DNA from: Agrypnia vestita
Taxonomy: Eukaryota; Arthropoda; Insecta; Trichoptera; Phryganeidae
DNA: 64,000 bases
Direction of reading: 5' to 3'
Assembly (NCBI GenBank): GCA_016648135.1
Contig: JADDOH010010175.1
Location: 1-64,000 of the forward strand
Positions 27,001 to 42,000 of the stretch are shown in pieces. The number at the start of each line of letters is the position of its first letter. The stretch's first letter is position 1. The translations under genes were made by a program, and so were the position numbers. The notes beneath the pieces were generated by a model. It did not search any database, had not been told where the DNA came from, and worked only from the letters and a program-made list of their open reading frames with translations.

Positions 27001-30000
27001 ATGAGACCATTTTAAAAAAAATTTAAAAGCTGTTGAATAGAAACCTAACCAAAAAAAATTGAAACCGGGAAAAAACAGATCTCAACAGGATTCAAAGGCA
27101 GAAAAATAATACTAAAAATGGTTTACAACTCGAACTGCATGAAACCATCTCAGGAAATCTACCGAACAACACGACAACTCAACATCAAAAGCTTAGAAAA
27201 GATCGAAACCCTAAAACTTTTACACAAACAAGCAAATGGCAAAGCAAAAGACAGATTCATAAAATTACAAAAAAACACATCAATCATGTTAGGACAATCG
27301 CAAAAATAGACTATCATCTGCAAAGGACTGAAACTATATAACAACTTAATAAAGCATACAACACAATTAAAGCATCACAGATTTAAATAATCAGTTACTA
27401 ATATACTAAAAAGTACATAGACATATATCAAATAACTAATCTGTTTGTTCTTTTTCCATTTTGTATGGGTTTTTTTTTAATTACCCTTATGTTACATGTA
27501 TGTAAGTGAGAAATGTAATATTCATAGACACCTTTGGATCTCTCGTATTTTTTTTGTCTAAATAAAATATATTTTTTAAATGACAGATAAGTTTTGAACG
27601 GGAAGAGGTAGTAGCAAATCAAAATTATTCAATGGATGAATTGAACTATTAAATTACTAGCCTAATTTTTTGACGAATTTTTATTTTTGAATTTCAGCAT
27701 ACATTAAGCACCGTAATTTGGGGTCAACAGATAAACGTTTCACCTTTCAACATTCACTAACTTTACAAGAGTTGAAATAAGTGTTAATATTTGTTGTTAT
27801 AAAAGTGTTTATATTATCCCCCTACTAATTAGTTACTGAACTACGACCCTCCATTTCAAAAATAACGAGATACCTAATAAGATTTTTGGTCAATGTTTCT
27901 TTTTACCAGAAATATAGACCTGGACAAGGTTAATAAAGACATTAAACGTAAAATAGATTCTGCGGACATGAAAAAGAAAAGTGGATACTTTTTCTTAAAT
28001 ATTTTTTGAATAAAGCTTAAGTATTATTAAAAAGGAATGTCCTTTTATTAGAAAAATATAAGAACAGTAATAATAATTATTCATACAAAAAACAAAATAT
28101 ATATAAAAAATGCAAAAATATACAAAAAAACTAGTGTTTAATATATATGTTATTACATCTTGGATTAGGTTTGTAGATACGTGGCATTTTAGATGAAGGT
28201 TTCTAAACATATAAAGAAAGCAAGATTTACGTTAATAATAAAAAAAAAACTTTTATTGTAAATATTCAAAAGTGGATGGTTATTATTGTCTCTATTTACA
28301 AACAGATTATCTCTATTGACCCTGATGATGTCTCTATTAAAATCGTACAGGGTCTCTATTCACCCCAATGCAATGGGGTCTCTATTAACTTCGATTTTTT
28401 TTCACAACGAGTTATTTTATTTCATTCATATAGATTTACAAATATAAACAAAAACTGAACACAAATATATTGAGGAGGTAGAAAAACGTTTGAGTTTCTT
28501 GCGAAAATACAATAGAAATAATATTTACTCACTTTTTCCAAGATTTTTTGTAAAGTTTCTGACGATAAATCTGATACTCGTACGTACTTCCATTTGTCAG
28601 ATGTTTCTAGAAATTTTTGAAAGATATTTATCAAGGTTACTTATTGTCATATACAAGTCTACATTACCACATAACAAAAATATAACAAGACGTTTTTGCC
28701 AAATTTGATGCCTGTATATACACTCCAATTTTTTCCTTCCTTTTGTCTCTAATCGCCACGCTGTCTCTATTGACCCCAAATTACGGTAATCAATAATTAG
28801 TTATTTATTAATTATTAAAAGCAAAAAAGTGCACTGGGAAATAAATCTCAAATGTAAACTTTTATGTGTACTATTTGAAATCATACTAATTTTGAAAACG
28901 GAATGAGTTCAGCTATTGGATTCTAGTTACGAACGGATGCGGTTAGGATGGACTCGTAATTATAATTCGTTTCATGTAAGAATATAATTGTGTAGATTCC
29001 GCTTACTCGTATCCAATTAAAATATTGCCTCAAAATAAACACCTTCAAAATAGGTAAAGTACAAAATGTCTACTGCGTTTTGAATTTTTAGAAGTAAAAA
29101 CTGACGTTAAATGCAATTAAATGGCTTTCAATAATATTTCATATTTATTACATTTTTACTAAAATTTTATTAAAGGTCTAAATTAACTATTTATTTATAT
29201 CTGAAATTTATACACTAGGTACCTTAGATTATTTTAAGTACAGTTAGTTATAAACTACATTATTATAATGAAACAAACAGATCACTAATCGACAACTAAG
29301 CATATTTGAATCAATCATTTAAAACAAAAGCAAAAATCGAATCTGTCACAGTCAGTTTGAACAAGAAAAATCGTTCACAGACATCACTCTAGATTCTAAG
29401 TTTCTGACTGATCGCAAAACATATTTATAGTGGAAAGGAATCTTTGTAATGATACTTATTTTCTGTTATCCTGCTCTGGCGGCCCTCGTAGCTTAGTGGG
29501 AATGACACTGGATTCCCATACCTAAAATTCCGGATTCGATTCCGGTTGAGGCCACAATAAATTCACGTGATTAACTCATGCCTGGAGTGATTGAGCACCA
29601 CGGCCTATTGTAGCTTAAAAAAAAATTGCCACTATGCTGCGTTCGGCAAGGGGTCGGACTTTGATATCTCATGATAAGATTAGGCGGGTGTAGATACTTG
29701 GTGCTTAAGGCAATCGTCTGGCAAAGTGATCCAAATTCACTAAGTTTTATATCTTCTCTTGCGTTATCACATTTTAATATGGAAAATATCATATTTATAT
29801 TTATTCATCAGGCTATATATGTTTCAAAAACTGATATCTCCTTTAAATGACGCAACCTAAATTATTTAATCAATTAATAAATTAGCAAACCCACCTTGTT
29901 TTAAAAGAAATTAATAAAATTGTTCCACTTAGCGGGCCTTATGTGACTGTATGGACTGTCTGATGAAATGTCTTTTTTTTTCAAACAAAATAAACGATTA

Positions 30001-33000
30001 TCTTAAAATTAAAATTATTGCAAATTCAGTTTATTTACTTAAAATTTATCCTCAATATTCTGTGTTCTAAAAATTTTCTATTTATGATCTAAGAAGTACT
30101 GTTTTTCTTTAAATTTTTTTTTGTTTTTTTACTCAACCCAACGTTCACTCAATGTTGGCACCTATTTTTTTACTTGAAAAATTTTTTGTTGTTGGTTGAT
30201 GCAAATGGTTTTGTTGTTTTTATATGAGATTTTTTTTTAAAAAACAGAGATGCGAACACGCAATACGTGTCACATCAATATTCTAACTATTTTCAAACTA
30301 AGCTAAACGCTTATGCTATGAAAATAGGACTCTTACAGAATTAATTACTTTTTTATTTTTTCGATCAATAATATAATTTGCATTGGTTATTAAAACTGTC
30401 TTCCTTCTATCTATTTACGAACATATTTATTCCATTAAATTAATTTTTTTGTGATGCAAAAAACGACTCAAGGAATATTTTTTGCTGGGCTTTGCATATA
30501 TTTTTGGTCCTTAAAAAAATTTATGACCTGAATAAGTGATATTCGGAAGTACCATGATCTGAAAAATAAGGTAGGTGCTTGTCAACCCAATTCAATTCCT
30601 TAAGCTTATGTTAGGTCACCTTCGCCACATGTGGTCGCGCGCCGTCCTGGTAAAAACTATCTCCTTTCTGTTTGTCAAATGAGGTCTATCCTTTTTAAGT
30701 ACAGTATATAGTTTTGCCAATCAGTTATAATTGTTTAGTTATGGTATATAAGCTCATATAAACAAACTATAGCCTTGCAATTCCACTTAACACAAAGAAT
30801 AAACATTTCTAAAATTACTTTAAATCAAAAAAATATATATATGTGTATGTCTTTTTGGCCACTGAAAGCATATAAAAGTGTGCCCCGATAAAAAAAGAGT
30901 GTACATATTATTTACATAATGTAAATTAATATAGTATATGTAAGCATATAAGGTGTGGTGTCCTTTTTATAAGTAGAACTAATATAATATAAAAATATTG
31001 AAATTAAAATAGTGAGTGAAATTAAATTAAAATAACAACAGAACTTAATGTAACATAACGAAATAATTTAAATAAATATTTTTTATAATTAGTTTATCCT
31101 TAGGAACATCATTTCTTTAAGATTGAAAACAAATTCACATAAATTATAACACCAAACAATAAATATACGTAGGTACTTCATTAAACTATGCACTTTCAAC
31201 AATATTATTATAATATCTCTCTAACAAAATTTACGTAAAAAATAATGCACTTCAATGTTAGACATTTAAACATATTGAAGATAAAAAGCCGGAAGGACGT
31301 TAGAGATTATTTGTAACTTTATTTGAGAGCGAAAGATTGTTTTAACAATCTAATTTTATAAATATTTATTTATTATTAACGATTTCCATATGTATTTTGG
31401 AATAACAAATATGGAAATTATTTAATAATAAAAGAAACAATGACAAAAACAAATCAGATTGACAGAACTTAATTTTGCTCTCCTGTACAGTTTGAAATAT
31501 AACGCCCTTTTGGCTTTCTACCCTCCATATGATTAATATAATCTGGAAGAAATATGAAATTTGCACAAAACACCGCAAATAAAATACGAAATATTAAATC
31601 TGCGCAAAATGCCTCAAATAAATTACTGAAAAAGTAAAATAACACGACTTCCAAGGAAATCAATGAATTTATTACAACGGTAATTGTAAGATATTAGTCT
31701 TAATCCTCCTCAAGCGAACGGGTTGCGAATACTAAGCGACGCCTACTTGCCTTAATATACCAAATTACACTTGTTGCTTAGTTTTTTTTTTATTATTACA
31801 GAAAGTGTCTGCCTGCGAGTGTTGGAGGTTGTGGTGCCGGGCTACAGGGTGCGCGGGGAGACCGCCCTGCTGGAGTGCCAGTACGAGCTGCAGGGAGACA
31901 CCCTGTACTCGGTCAAGTGGTACAAGGACAACGAGGAGTTTTATCGCTTCATGCCCAAGTTCTCTCCTCCACAGCATAGCTACAGAATAGAGGGCATCAA
32001 AGTGGATGTACGTATATTTAATCATCTTTATATAATAATTTCATTATCTGTCAAATTTGTTTTATTTCATTCATTACATTATGATTATAAATATAAATAT
32101 TACGCACATTTTTGACTCAGTTTCGTGACACATTTTACCCGGGAAGCCTCATATTAAAAAAAAAAACATATTCTATGTTAAATTATTAACGATTTCAGTT
32201 TACTATATAAGTTGTAAATATATATAAGATATCAATGCTCACAAATCTACACTCTCTGTATACCGTCACGACGTAATAACTAACTGCCTTATAGACGACA
32301 TAAGATGTTATCAATATGGCATTACGGCATACTACTTTATCATTGTTACTAGACAGACAGAATAAAGAGTGATGTTAGTGGAGTACTTTGCGGGGCCTAA
32401 AGTAGTTACTTGATGTGTTCGTTAAAACTCGTAGACTTCAACTTTTGATATTTACCGATGAAAATAAAAGAGTCCCTTAATATTTTACACTTTTCTTAAA
32501 TATTTAATTTGCAAAAATCTGATTCGACGCCAAATTTACACAGGGATCGTGCTACCTGGCTTGCGGCTCCTATCCTCCTATCCAATTCACTTTCTTGCTA
32601 TCCATCATGAAATGTTATTCCACCGAGGTATGAAACTGTTCACCTGTTTTAGACGTCTATTCTGGCACGTTGTGTTACATTGATCTTAGCTTCTGCCAAT
32701 TACCATAATTTTGGATTTATCAGCGCTCAGCCTCATCCCTGCGCGATTTGTTTCCTCGTCAAATTTGTCGACGGCTACTTATTTCTCTCTGTTACAATAT
32801 ATATTATACGGGTCGCAAAACTTAAAAATATATATACAACTTCCAAAAATTTGATTGATGTCGTATTCTGTCTTCTTCTTCTTCTTTTTCTTTTATTAGA
32901 TCTGTTGATCTGTGCTACAAAAAAACTACCCCTCCTGGGATGACGAGGTCCAGCTATTCCTCCATCTTTTCGGTGGTCTTCCCGGTGGGCTTCTCGGTAT

Positions 33001-36000
33001 ATATAAATATGTTGGTTTCCGGTATATATAAATATATCCCCAGTGGTCTTCCCGGTATTTATAAATATGTTGGTTCCCTGTATATATAAATATAAGTAAT
33101 TTTCGACTTCCTTGTCGAATACGAACAACGTTTCTAGGTGCATATTTTTATACACAAACCACATGCATTGGTTCATAGATTTGTTATACAAATATCATTA
33201 TTAATTGCAAGAATGAGGATTAATTACCAATGATTTGATCGCACATATCACACACGAGGTTCAAATCTTTCAACTAATGCTATCGTAAGAGTCATATCAA
33301 AATTGTAATACAATTTTATGGCTTTATAACACAAAAAACATTTACGAATTTTCAAGTTTTCAGTAGGGATGAAAATTTTTTGAAGATTGAAAATTAATTT
33401 TTACCTAACCAAAGTACCCTATAAAAGAATAAAGTACTCTTTAAAACGGACTAAAAAGTTAAAAGTTATAGTGTATCATCTAGTGAGTCCTTGCGTTAAT
33501 ATTTTATGTTTGAACTCAAGAGATATCGTTTATATTATTTCACTTCCTATAGTCCTTGGCATTAAGTAAACAAATAATGAAATAATATTCTTACGTACTC
33601 AAATATACATTATATTTCATTGTTAGATGTTTTACTTACAAAGGAAGGCAATTAGGTTTGTGTAATTTGAACATTGTGTTCAAGCTCTCCCTCGTCAGTC
33701 ACAACTTTGCAACGCGAAGACGTAAGATCGTGAACTAAGGAAAGTAATATTTCCTCCGCTCGCAGTCAGCTGTCCGTCTCGTCAACTCGTGCGGTTTGTT
33801 CTCAAAGGAATTCTCAGCGAGTCGTATACATCTTCTATCTCCTCCTCCTCCCCTGGTACCCAATATGGAAATGTGAATGAGGTTATGTTTGGTTGCAGCC
33901 ACACGTGTCTGACGACAAGAAGGTGGCGATCAGATCAGTCTCGCTGAAGTCCTCCGGCCTCTACAAGTGCGAGGTGTCCGCCGAAGCGCCAGGGTTCTCC
34001 TCGGCCAGTGGAGAAGGGCGGATGGAAGTAATATGTGAGTATATACACTTATTGTTCATTTACCAGGCTAGGGTGGTACAAGGGCGCACGATTTTTGGTT
34101 TCAGAATTTGTGCAAATAAAACTATACATTTTAGGAAATTTTAGGGAAAAAAATGTTTATTTCAACCATTGGCTAGCTTTACAAGAATAAATACGAATCG
34201 TCTTACTTTCACCTATTACGATACATAATAGTACAAAAAAGTTAATGTGCACACTCTTGTGCCTGAAATCGTAAATCTATCGATTCATTTTTTTAGCTCA
34301 CCTCAAATGTAAGAAGTTTAAATAGAATACGCAATATTGCACACTACTTACTTACTTAAACCACACTATCGTATTCCTGTTTTGAAGACACTAATTAGAA
34401 TTACAACCCACCGCTTACCCAGGACCGTTTCGTGAGCGAAGGCTCCCATATCGGCCTTTTTCATTCGCCACCAGGTTGTCAATTTTCAAGGCTACGTGGC
34501 AATTATGCTTTGCCGCAAAGCAACATAGCGGCCTTACAGCATGGCATGGCTACAAACAATAGTACAACAATATTTAAAAGGTTTTAAAGAAACTCATCAC
34601 TATAAAAATAAACAAAAAATGTGTTCATATTATCTGTTCAATTATGAACAAAGATAATAATTGTTTGTCATACAATTATTATCTTCGTACACTTACAGAA
34701 AAATATAATGTAATTACCGTAAATTCTTGATCATGCGTCGCGCTGCGAGCTGTTTGTTACGGGGCAATGCTGACTATGTTTGTTAAAATTCGGGGCAAGC
34801 GAGTAGTTACTAACATCCTAACTATATTGATAACGATAAGAACTAACAATATAGATGACGATGGTTCGCAATATAAGAGGCATTGAATAAATCAATTTGA
34901 CATAGTTCCTCACAAATAACAGGAAATTACACAATACAACAATAAAGCATGAAAGCTCGGTACTGTCTGAGGACAGCGAAACTACCTTGTCCTTGATGTT
35001 GAAGTTTTGAAGACAGAACTTACTAATCCCCTAGATTGGAGCGGCTCGCCAGTGTAAAGGATTGCCTGGGTGCTGATACGTCAAAAGGTATATGCATGTG
35101 CGAAGGGGGTCCGCCTCTAACATACGGGCTCCCTTCCGTGTTCGATGAATGAAAGTATCTAGGTGTGTTTCTGTGTATGCATCCCGAGTCGTTCAGTTAG
35201 TATTGCGTGCAGTAAATCACAAGAAAACTTAGAAAAAAAAGGTGCTTACAAGTTCACACTCTTTACTGAAAAGTGCGCACGTGTTACTGTAGACATGGTC
35301 AAAGTCAAATAATGAACGAAGAGGTGCCTTAATTGATAAGCGGCCCATGCTTGCTGGGCACATTCAGCTGCATATTGCAACTGTTATGCGGTAGCGGGAG
35401 GCATCGTCTATCTAAAAAATATATGTAAATTCTTTAAAAAATTCCATCAAACACAATTGACGTATTTATTTTAATGAATTATCATTTTATTTCACTGTAA
35501 AACGTTTAAAAATATATATTCTTTTGACGAAATAGATATCGACCTTCTTTTTAATTTTTTTTTTTTGTTGAAAATTATGGAAAAAACAAAATAGCATCTT
35601 GGCTTATATTTTGACAGTTAAATATAAATTCTAAAGCATCAAAAGTGATAATGGAAATGGTATTTATGACATTTGAAAGTAGCCGCTTTAACAAAAAAAA
35701 TTCAAATGGAATAAGCTGTGTAAATATAATGATGGCAAAGTGCTTGAGCGAGTGTTAACGGCTTACCGCAATCAATATTCCATCTGTATTATTTAGATAA
35801 TTATACAACTAGCCTAATAATAGTTTTAAGTAATATTATAAGTGTGTTGGCATGTTATTGGTACATGTATTTTGTAGGGTACTAAATAATGCGGCTGTAC
35901 CTTCACTTTGCCCTGCATTTAAAACACTTACCATTTTGTCCCACGAATGTGGACTCCTGTTAGTGCTAGCGAATAGTAAATATTCAAAGGTCTTTTAAGA

Positions 36001-39000
36001 TTGGGACCGCTTGTTAATGTTTTAAAAAATTAAAAATTTTTTTAATTAACAGACACGAAGAGAGCTAGCTGGGTGACAACGTCCAACATTTGAAAGTAAA
36101 AAAATGTGTTTTTATGAGCAACGTAGCTAAAGACAAAGTATTACAACTACTTTTATTATAATTCATTAATTTAACATTATGAATACACTTCTGTTAGCAA
36201 TAAACAAAAGTGAAATGTGGATAAAATTAATCTTCCTATTATTTTATCCTATTCGTTAAACAAACGTTGCCTATCACGTTGGCTTTGAGAATGATGATGA
36301 ATGAAAATGAGAATTTTATTTACTGCAGCCCAGAACAGTTCAACAGTAGACTGGCCAAACCACTGTCTTAGGTTTCTCAGCCTTGACATTCTCCTTCTTC
36401 TGACTTCCGGCAATCTTTCTTGTGAGTCATCAAATATACAAGACAGAGGAGGCCCCCGTAGCCCAGTACACATGACATTTGTTTTTCACGCCGAGGGTTT
36501 CGGACTCCCGGTGAGGTCACAATTTATCTGTGTGATTTACTTGAGCCTGGGTGTTTTGTGATGTGTTTCGCTTCTGTAATTGGGCCTCTTGGGCTGTTGA
36601 AGCATAAAAAAATATATTTTTAAAATTAAAAATAAAATTATTTGTTCATTCGATCCCTAACATCCTTATTCTCTGTCCGTCCAGCTTATTTTGAGTATTC
36701 GAATGCCTTAAGTCGCCTCATCAATTCTTCGATAAGCTTCCATTTTATAAAATAACACCGAAAACAAAGAGCATCTGACCAATCGTATTCGTAGTCGAAG
36801 GTTGAGATCATGACTGCAGAACATCTCTTTCATTCGGACAAAGGTTGCACGAGCTTGCTCAATGCGTAATTTAATTTCCACCGAAGGATCCCATCTTTAA
36901 TTTAAAATGCAGCCCAAGTGTACAATACTTTATGCCGCCTCTAGTTTCGTTCCTGCAATATAAATGTTGTCATTGCTTACTGCGTTATTTTTGCGAAGCA
37001 TGTATTGTATTTTAGTTGTATTACGTTCTAACCCAAAATTCTCACATGTCTTCACTGCTTGATTCCGCAGAAGTTGTAGATCCTCAATGTTACTACTTAT
37101 CATCTGCATAACGCAAGTTGTTCAGAATTTTCCCATTTATAACAAGCCTTTGCGTAGTTTCTTGCAGAGCTTCATTGAATTCTTCTTCTGAATATAAGTT
37201 GAACAGCATGGATGAGAGAATACATCTCTGTAGCACACCTCTCATTATTTCTACTTCGTCGTTTGACAATATTCTACTCTCACTGCTAGTTTCTGATTCC
37301 AATAAAGATTACATATTATTCTTCTATCTATGTTAATAATTTAAAAAAAACATCTCTAGCATTGATGAACTAACATTTACTAAATTAATTATTAATAATT
37401 ATAATTATTTTGAAATTTTCGATGAGATCTTTGGAAAGAAGTCGTGAATCTACATGGTCTAATTAGTATTATATGTTGATTGAAGGGAATGTGGAGTATA
37501 ATGGACTCATAAATAATTATCATTAAAAATCCAAGACAGGAAGCAGAAATTGCAATCTGTTTTTTTATGTCTACGTATACAATGGTGCAATATTACTTTT
37601 CAACGAACAACAGTTATTCAGTAATATAAACTGTAATACTTTTGTTTCGGGATGAGGTTGACGTCGAAGCGATATTTATATCATAGCACAAACCAGTCAT
37701 TGCGATCTAGAGTTTTGTCTAAAATATAAGTTTTTGATGAATATTATTTAAAATCAGCATTAAAATTATTTTAAAATTTTGTATAAATCAGTTTGTATAC
37801 ATACTCATGGATACATATACTAACTTTTACGATTCTAACTAAATATAGTATTACAACTGCCATTTTACATGTAATTCGACACTTGATATACCATCATTAA
37901 AACAGCCGTTAATTCTGACATACACCACCATAAACCAAAATCGAATTTAATACACTTATCCTCATTAATTCACACGACGAAATTTTGAATAACTCCGTAC
38001 AATACATTATCCAAACGCAATACATTGCATTACCTAGTAAATTTCTTATAGCTAAAAAAAACTTTTTCATAATAAATAGTAAAATCTTAAAGAAAAATAC
38101 ATTCTCAAAATCTATTAAAACCATTTGCTTTCCTTCATTATAATATTTTAATGTATCATCACTGTCTATATAAAATGTTACGTTTTCTGTGCTAACTATT
38201 TTTCTATTATTTGATTTAACCTTGCTCTCTGTTATAATAGTTTCTTACCGTAGTGTATAGTGTTATTCTTCCCGGAATAAAATTTCTAATTCATTGGAAA
38301 TAATATATTACAACATTTTTTGCAACAACATATTATAATAAATTAAAATTTTTTTTAAAATATCCATCACACTAACCTCGGTCATTAAGTCCAAGTCTGT
38401 TTTTCATTAAAACTGTTTTTTCTTTAAATAAAGTTTCTAGATTTTGCTAGAATGAACGTTCAATAACAGAATGAATAGAATGCACATTCTTTGTGCATTT
38501 TTGCAGAATTTGTGCTGCTTCTGGCATATTTTTTTCACTGTATACATATTCGTATGTTATTGTTGAGGCTCCGATAAAGTCCTACTGCTGTGAATCAGTT
38601 AAACATTTAAAAATCTCATGTTTGTTCTGCCCAAGCCGCTGTGAAAAACAATTGCATTGCATTGTTATATTTTCACTAGTAATGGGTCCACTCTGAAATA
38701 AGTAGGTACTACAATTAACTACTTCATTATATTTGACTTCACATGTTTTAAAATTTACCTCATTCAAACGTTTTATATCAAACTTCATTCATACTTTTAG
38801 CTTAGAATTTCATTAAACATTAATTTTTGGCAGATTTTATGTGGATAAAACGAACCATTCAAATTCTCCACCGGCCCCCTTCCCGCCATAAAAAAATTTT
38901 GGTGGATAAATTTAAAATAATTGCCACCCCCTCGCCAGGAATAATTTTTGGCTACACGAAAAATTTTGTGGTACTAAACGATCAAGCAGCTTTACTTCAT

Positions 39001-42000
39001 GTAGTTTATTGAAGTAGATATCATATGAAGTAGGTATTAATTAATAGAATATTAAACTAGTAGAATATTAAATTCAAAAAAGCGGATGGCTAATTACACG
39101 TTGTCCGCACAAAGATAAACAGTACCTACTACAAATGAAACGTTCATTTTGAATCCTCCATTGATAAATGTGTGCATGTTGAAGCCTTCACTCCTATATT
39201 ATTTTTTACCCTTCGCAAAGTGTCACTTAAAGTAAAAAAAAGTATTAAATAATTACGCCAACCGCCAAAATTGTAAAAAATAATTAATACACTTTTTCAT
39301 CCTTTCACACCATACTCGCTTTTTCGACAGTCACATATTTTTTTTTAGATTTTCAACGGCCTTTGAATTATTCCACTTTATTTATTTATTTAGATAAATG
39401 GTCTCGTGGTTTGAAATTCTTCTGCCATCCACGTTCGTATTTTTGCATCTTTTTATTATTTCAATTTCATTATGGTAACTTCCATAGATGAAATACGCAA
39501 TGAAAGTATACAGAAAAATTAAAATATATCCTACCTGTTGGTAAAATTCCAAACACGATCCTGTAAGCCTTTAACATTCGACGCGGAGGCGTTGTCGGTT
39601 CGCCTAATGTACCCAAGTCGACCATCACATGCTACGGCAGAATCAAGTGTGTATAGTTAAAAGAGTTCACCAAATAGGACACGACAGATTTTCGACTCTG
39701 AATCAACCGCATAAAGAAAAAAATTATTATTATCGAAAGTATACAGATGACTTATAACAGTTTTTTTAAATTCTGTCATCGAAAATTCTTCAAAATATAT
39801 TTTTTTTGTTCATTTTCTGCCATTGTGCATTTTCTGCCATTGTGCATTTTTTATAAAAATATGTTCAATAAGTAGCGTAATCACTTCTTGGTAATTAAGC
39901 AATTCTTGTTAATCCATTTATTGAAATGGCGACATTGCGGGAAAATTCCTGTTTATATACTGTTCACAAATGTTTATATTTTAACATTTATAATTTAGAT
40001 GACGATTACGATTATATGGTAATTTTGTTTTTTTCTTCGATTTATTTTTATACGCCGTGTTTGGAGGTACGCTCGGTATTTTTAGGAAGGAATTTTATAT
40101 TAGGTAGCAGTGGCTTACTCGCACATAAAGCGTTCCTTAAATCATTCATGAATGGTTTTATACCTGCTTGAACGACTTTGAAGAAAAATTGTTTATATTT
40201 TACATAAGATTATATATAAGAATATGTATAATACAATCTACAATATTCTTTTTGACAATAAAATATCTAAACGAAAAAAAATACAGATTATCTTTCATTC
40301 CGATATGTTTGTTATAATGTACTGGAGAAAATACTACTTTGTATAATGATTTGCTACTTTGACAGCGTATAAATATTAAAATTTTCAACATTTTTAAGGC
40401 TAAATTATTTATTTAATCATGGCATGAGCCATTAGATTTAAGCGCCTAGCTCTGCTTAACCTGCCCCGGATAGGACTTGATCCGTGGTTCGAATCCCGGT
40501 AGCAGCCAAATATTTTTTCGTAGATTTGATTTTTCTTTATGTCTTTCTAATTGATTAATAAAATTGGTTTAAAATTTCGCAGAAGTTTGTTCTGAAGAAT
40601 TGCAACTTCACAATAAGAATGTGTTCTTGAATATAATAAAATGTTTGTTGTATCAAATGTGTCCAAAAATAAAAATGTATCAAATTGGTTAATTCTGGCG
40701 TCCCCTGGTGGCAGATACACAAAGTTATTTGTGCCTGCCGTACCAGAAAAAGTGGATTGCTCTAAAATTGGATAATATATGTTAATCAATTAATAAAAAT
40801 AAGACTTACAGATAAGGTATATTCACGGAAATGTAAGAGTAATTTAAGGTCAATAGAGACACGTTCTTTTCAACATACACTAACTTTACAAAAGTTGAGA
40901 CAGGTGTTTTTTTTTATACTCATATATTCACAATATTTTGATTGTAGGTCAATAGAGACACGTTCTTTTCAACATACACTTACTTTACAAAAGTTGAGAC
41001 AGGTGTTTTTTTTTAATACTCACATATTCAGAATATTTTGATTGTAATTTAAGTTCAATAGAGACACGTTCTTTTCCACATACACTTACTTTACAAAAGT
41101 TGAGACAGGTGTTTTTTATTAATACTCACATATTCAGAATATTTTGATTGTAATTTAAGCTCAATAGAGACACGTTCTTTTCAACATACACTAACCTTAC
41201 AAAAGTTGAGACAGGTGTTTCTTTTTGTTATAAAAGTATCTCTATTATCCCTATACTAATTTATTACTGAACTACGACTCTACATTTAAATATAACAAGA
41301 TAGGTAGTAAAATTTTTGGTTAGTCTCTTTTTACCAGAAGGTGGAGACAATAGAGACTTGGGCAGGGTCGACAGAGACATGGTATATTAAATAAATATCG
41401 AGAACATGAAAAAGGAAGTGAGATACTTTTTCTTAATTATTTTTTGAATAAATATAAAGTGTTATTGAAAAAATTGAAATGTCTTTTTTTAGAAAATATA
41501 AGAACAATAACAATAAGTTGATATTGAAACATTTAAGACAAATGTAATCAATTGCAATAAAGCTTCCCTTATTACAATCAGGACAATTAGGTTAGTAATG
41601 AAAAAACCTTTTATAGTAAAATATTCAAAAGTGATTTTTGCTGTCTCTATTTACAAACAGATTTTCTCTATTGATCCTGATGATGGCTATATTAATCCCG
41701 TACAGGATCTCCATTCGCCCCAATGGGGACACCATCAACCTCATTTTTTTTTCCAAAACGAGTATTTTGACAAACAAACAAAAACTGAACATAAATATAT
41801 TAAAAAGGTAGAAAAGTTTCTTGCGAAAATAAAAAATATTTACTCACGTTTTCCAAGGTTTTTACTAAAGTTTCTGACGATAAATCTGACACCACGTGTA
41901 TACTTTCTTTTGTCAGATGTTTTTAGAAATTTTTGATAAATATTTGTCAAGGTTACCAATTGCCATTTACAAGTCTGTATTGCCACCTTACAAAAATATA

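Noticed and set aside
28276..28458. Conserved small protein shared with 41598-41936
   Set aside because: The similarity comes from the two copies of the T1 element and continues outside the frames.
29481..29560. Possible tRNA gene
   Set aside because: A and B boxes are good, but the sequence does not fold as a complete tRNA and continues into a SINE body with an A tail.
32775..33191. 138-residue minus-strand frame
   Set aside because: It spans a LINE fragment and a TATATAAATATGTTGG tandem repeat, with no domain.
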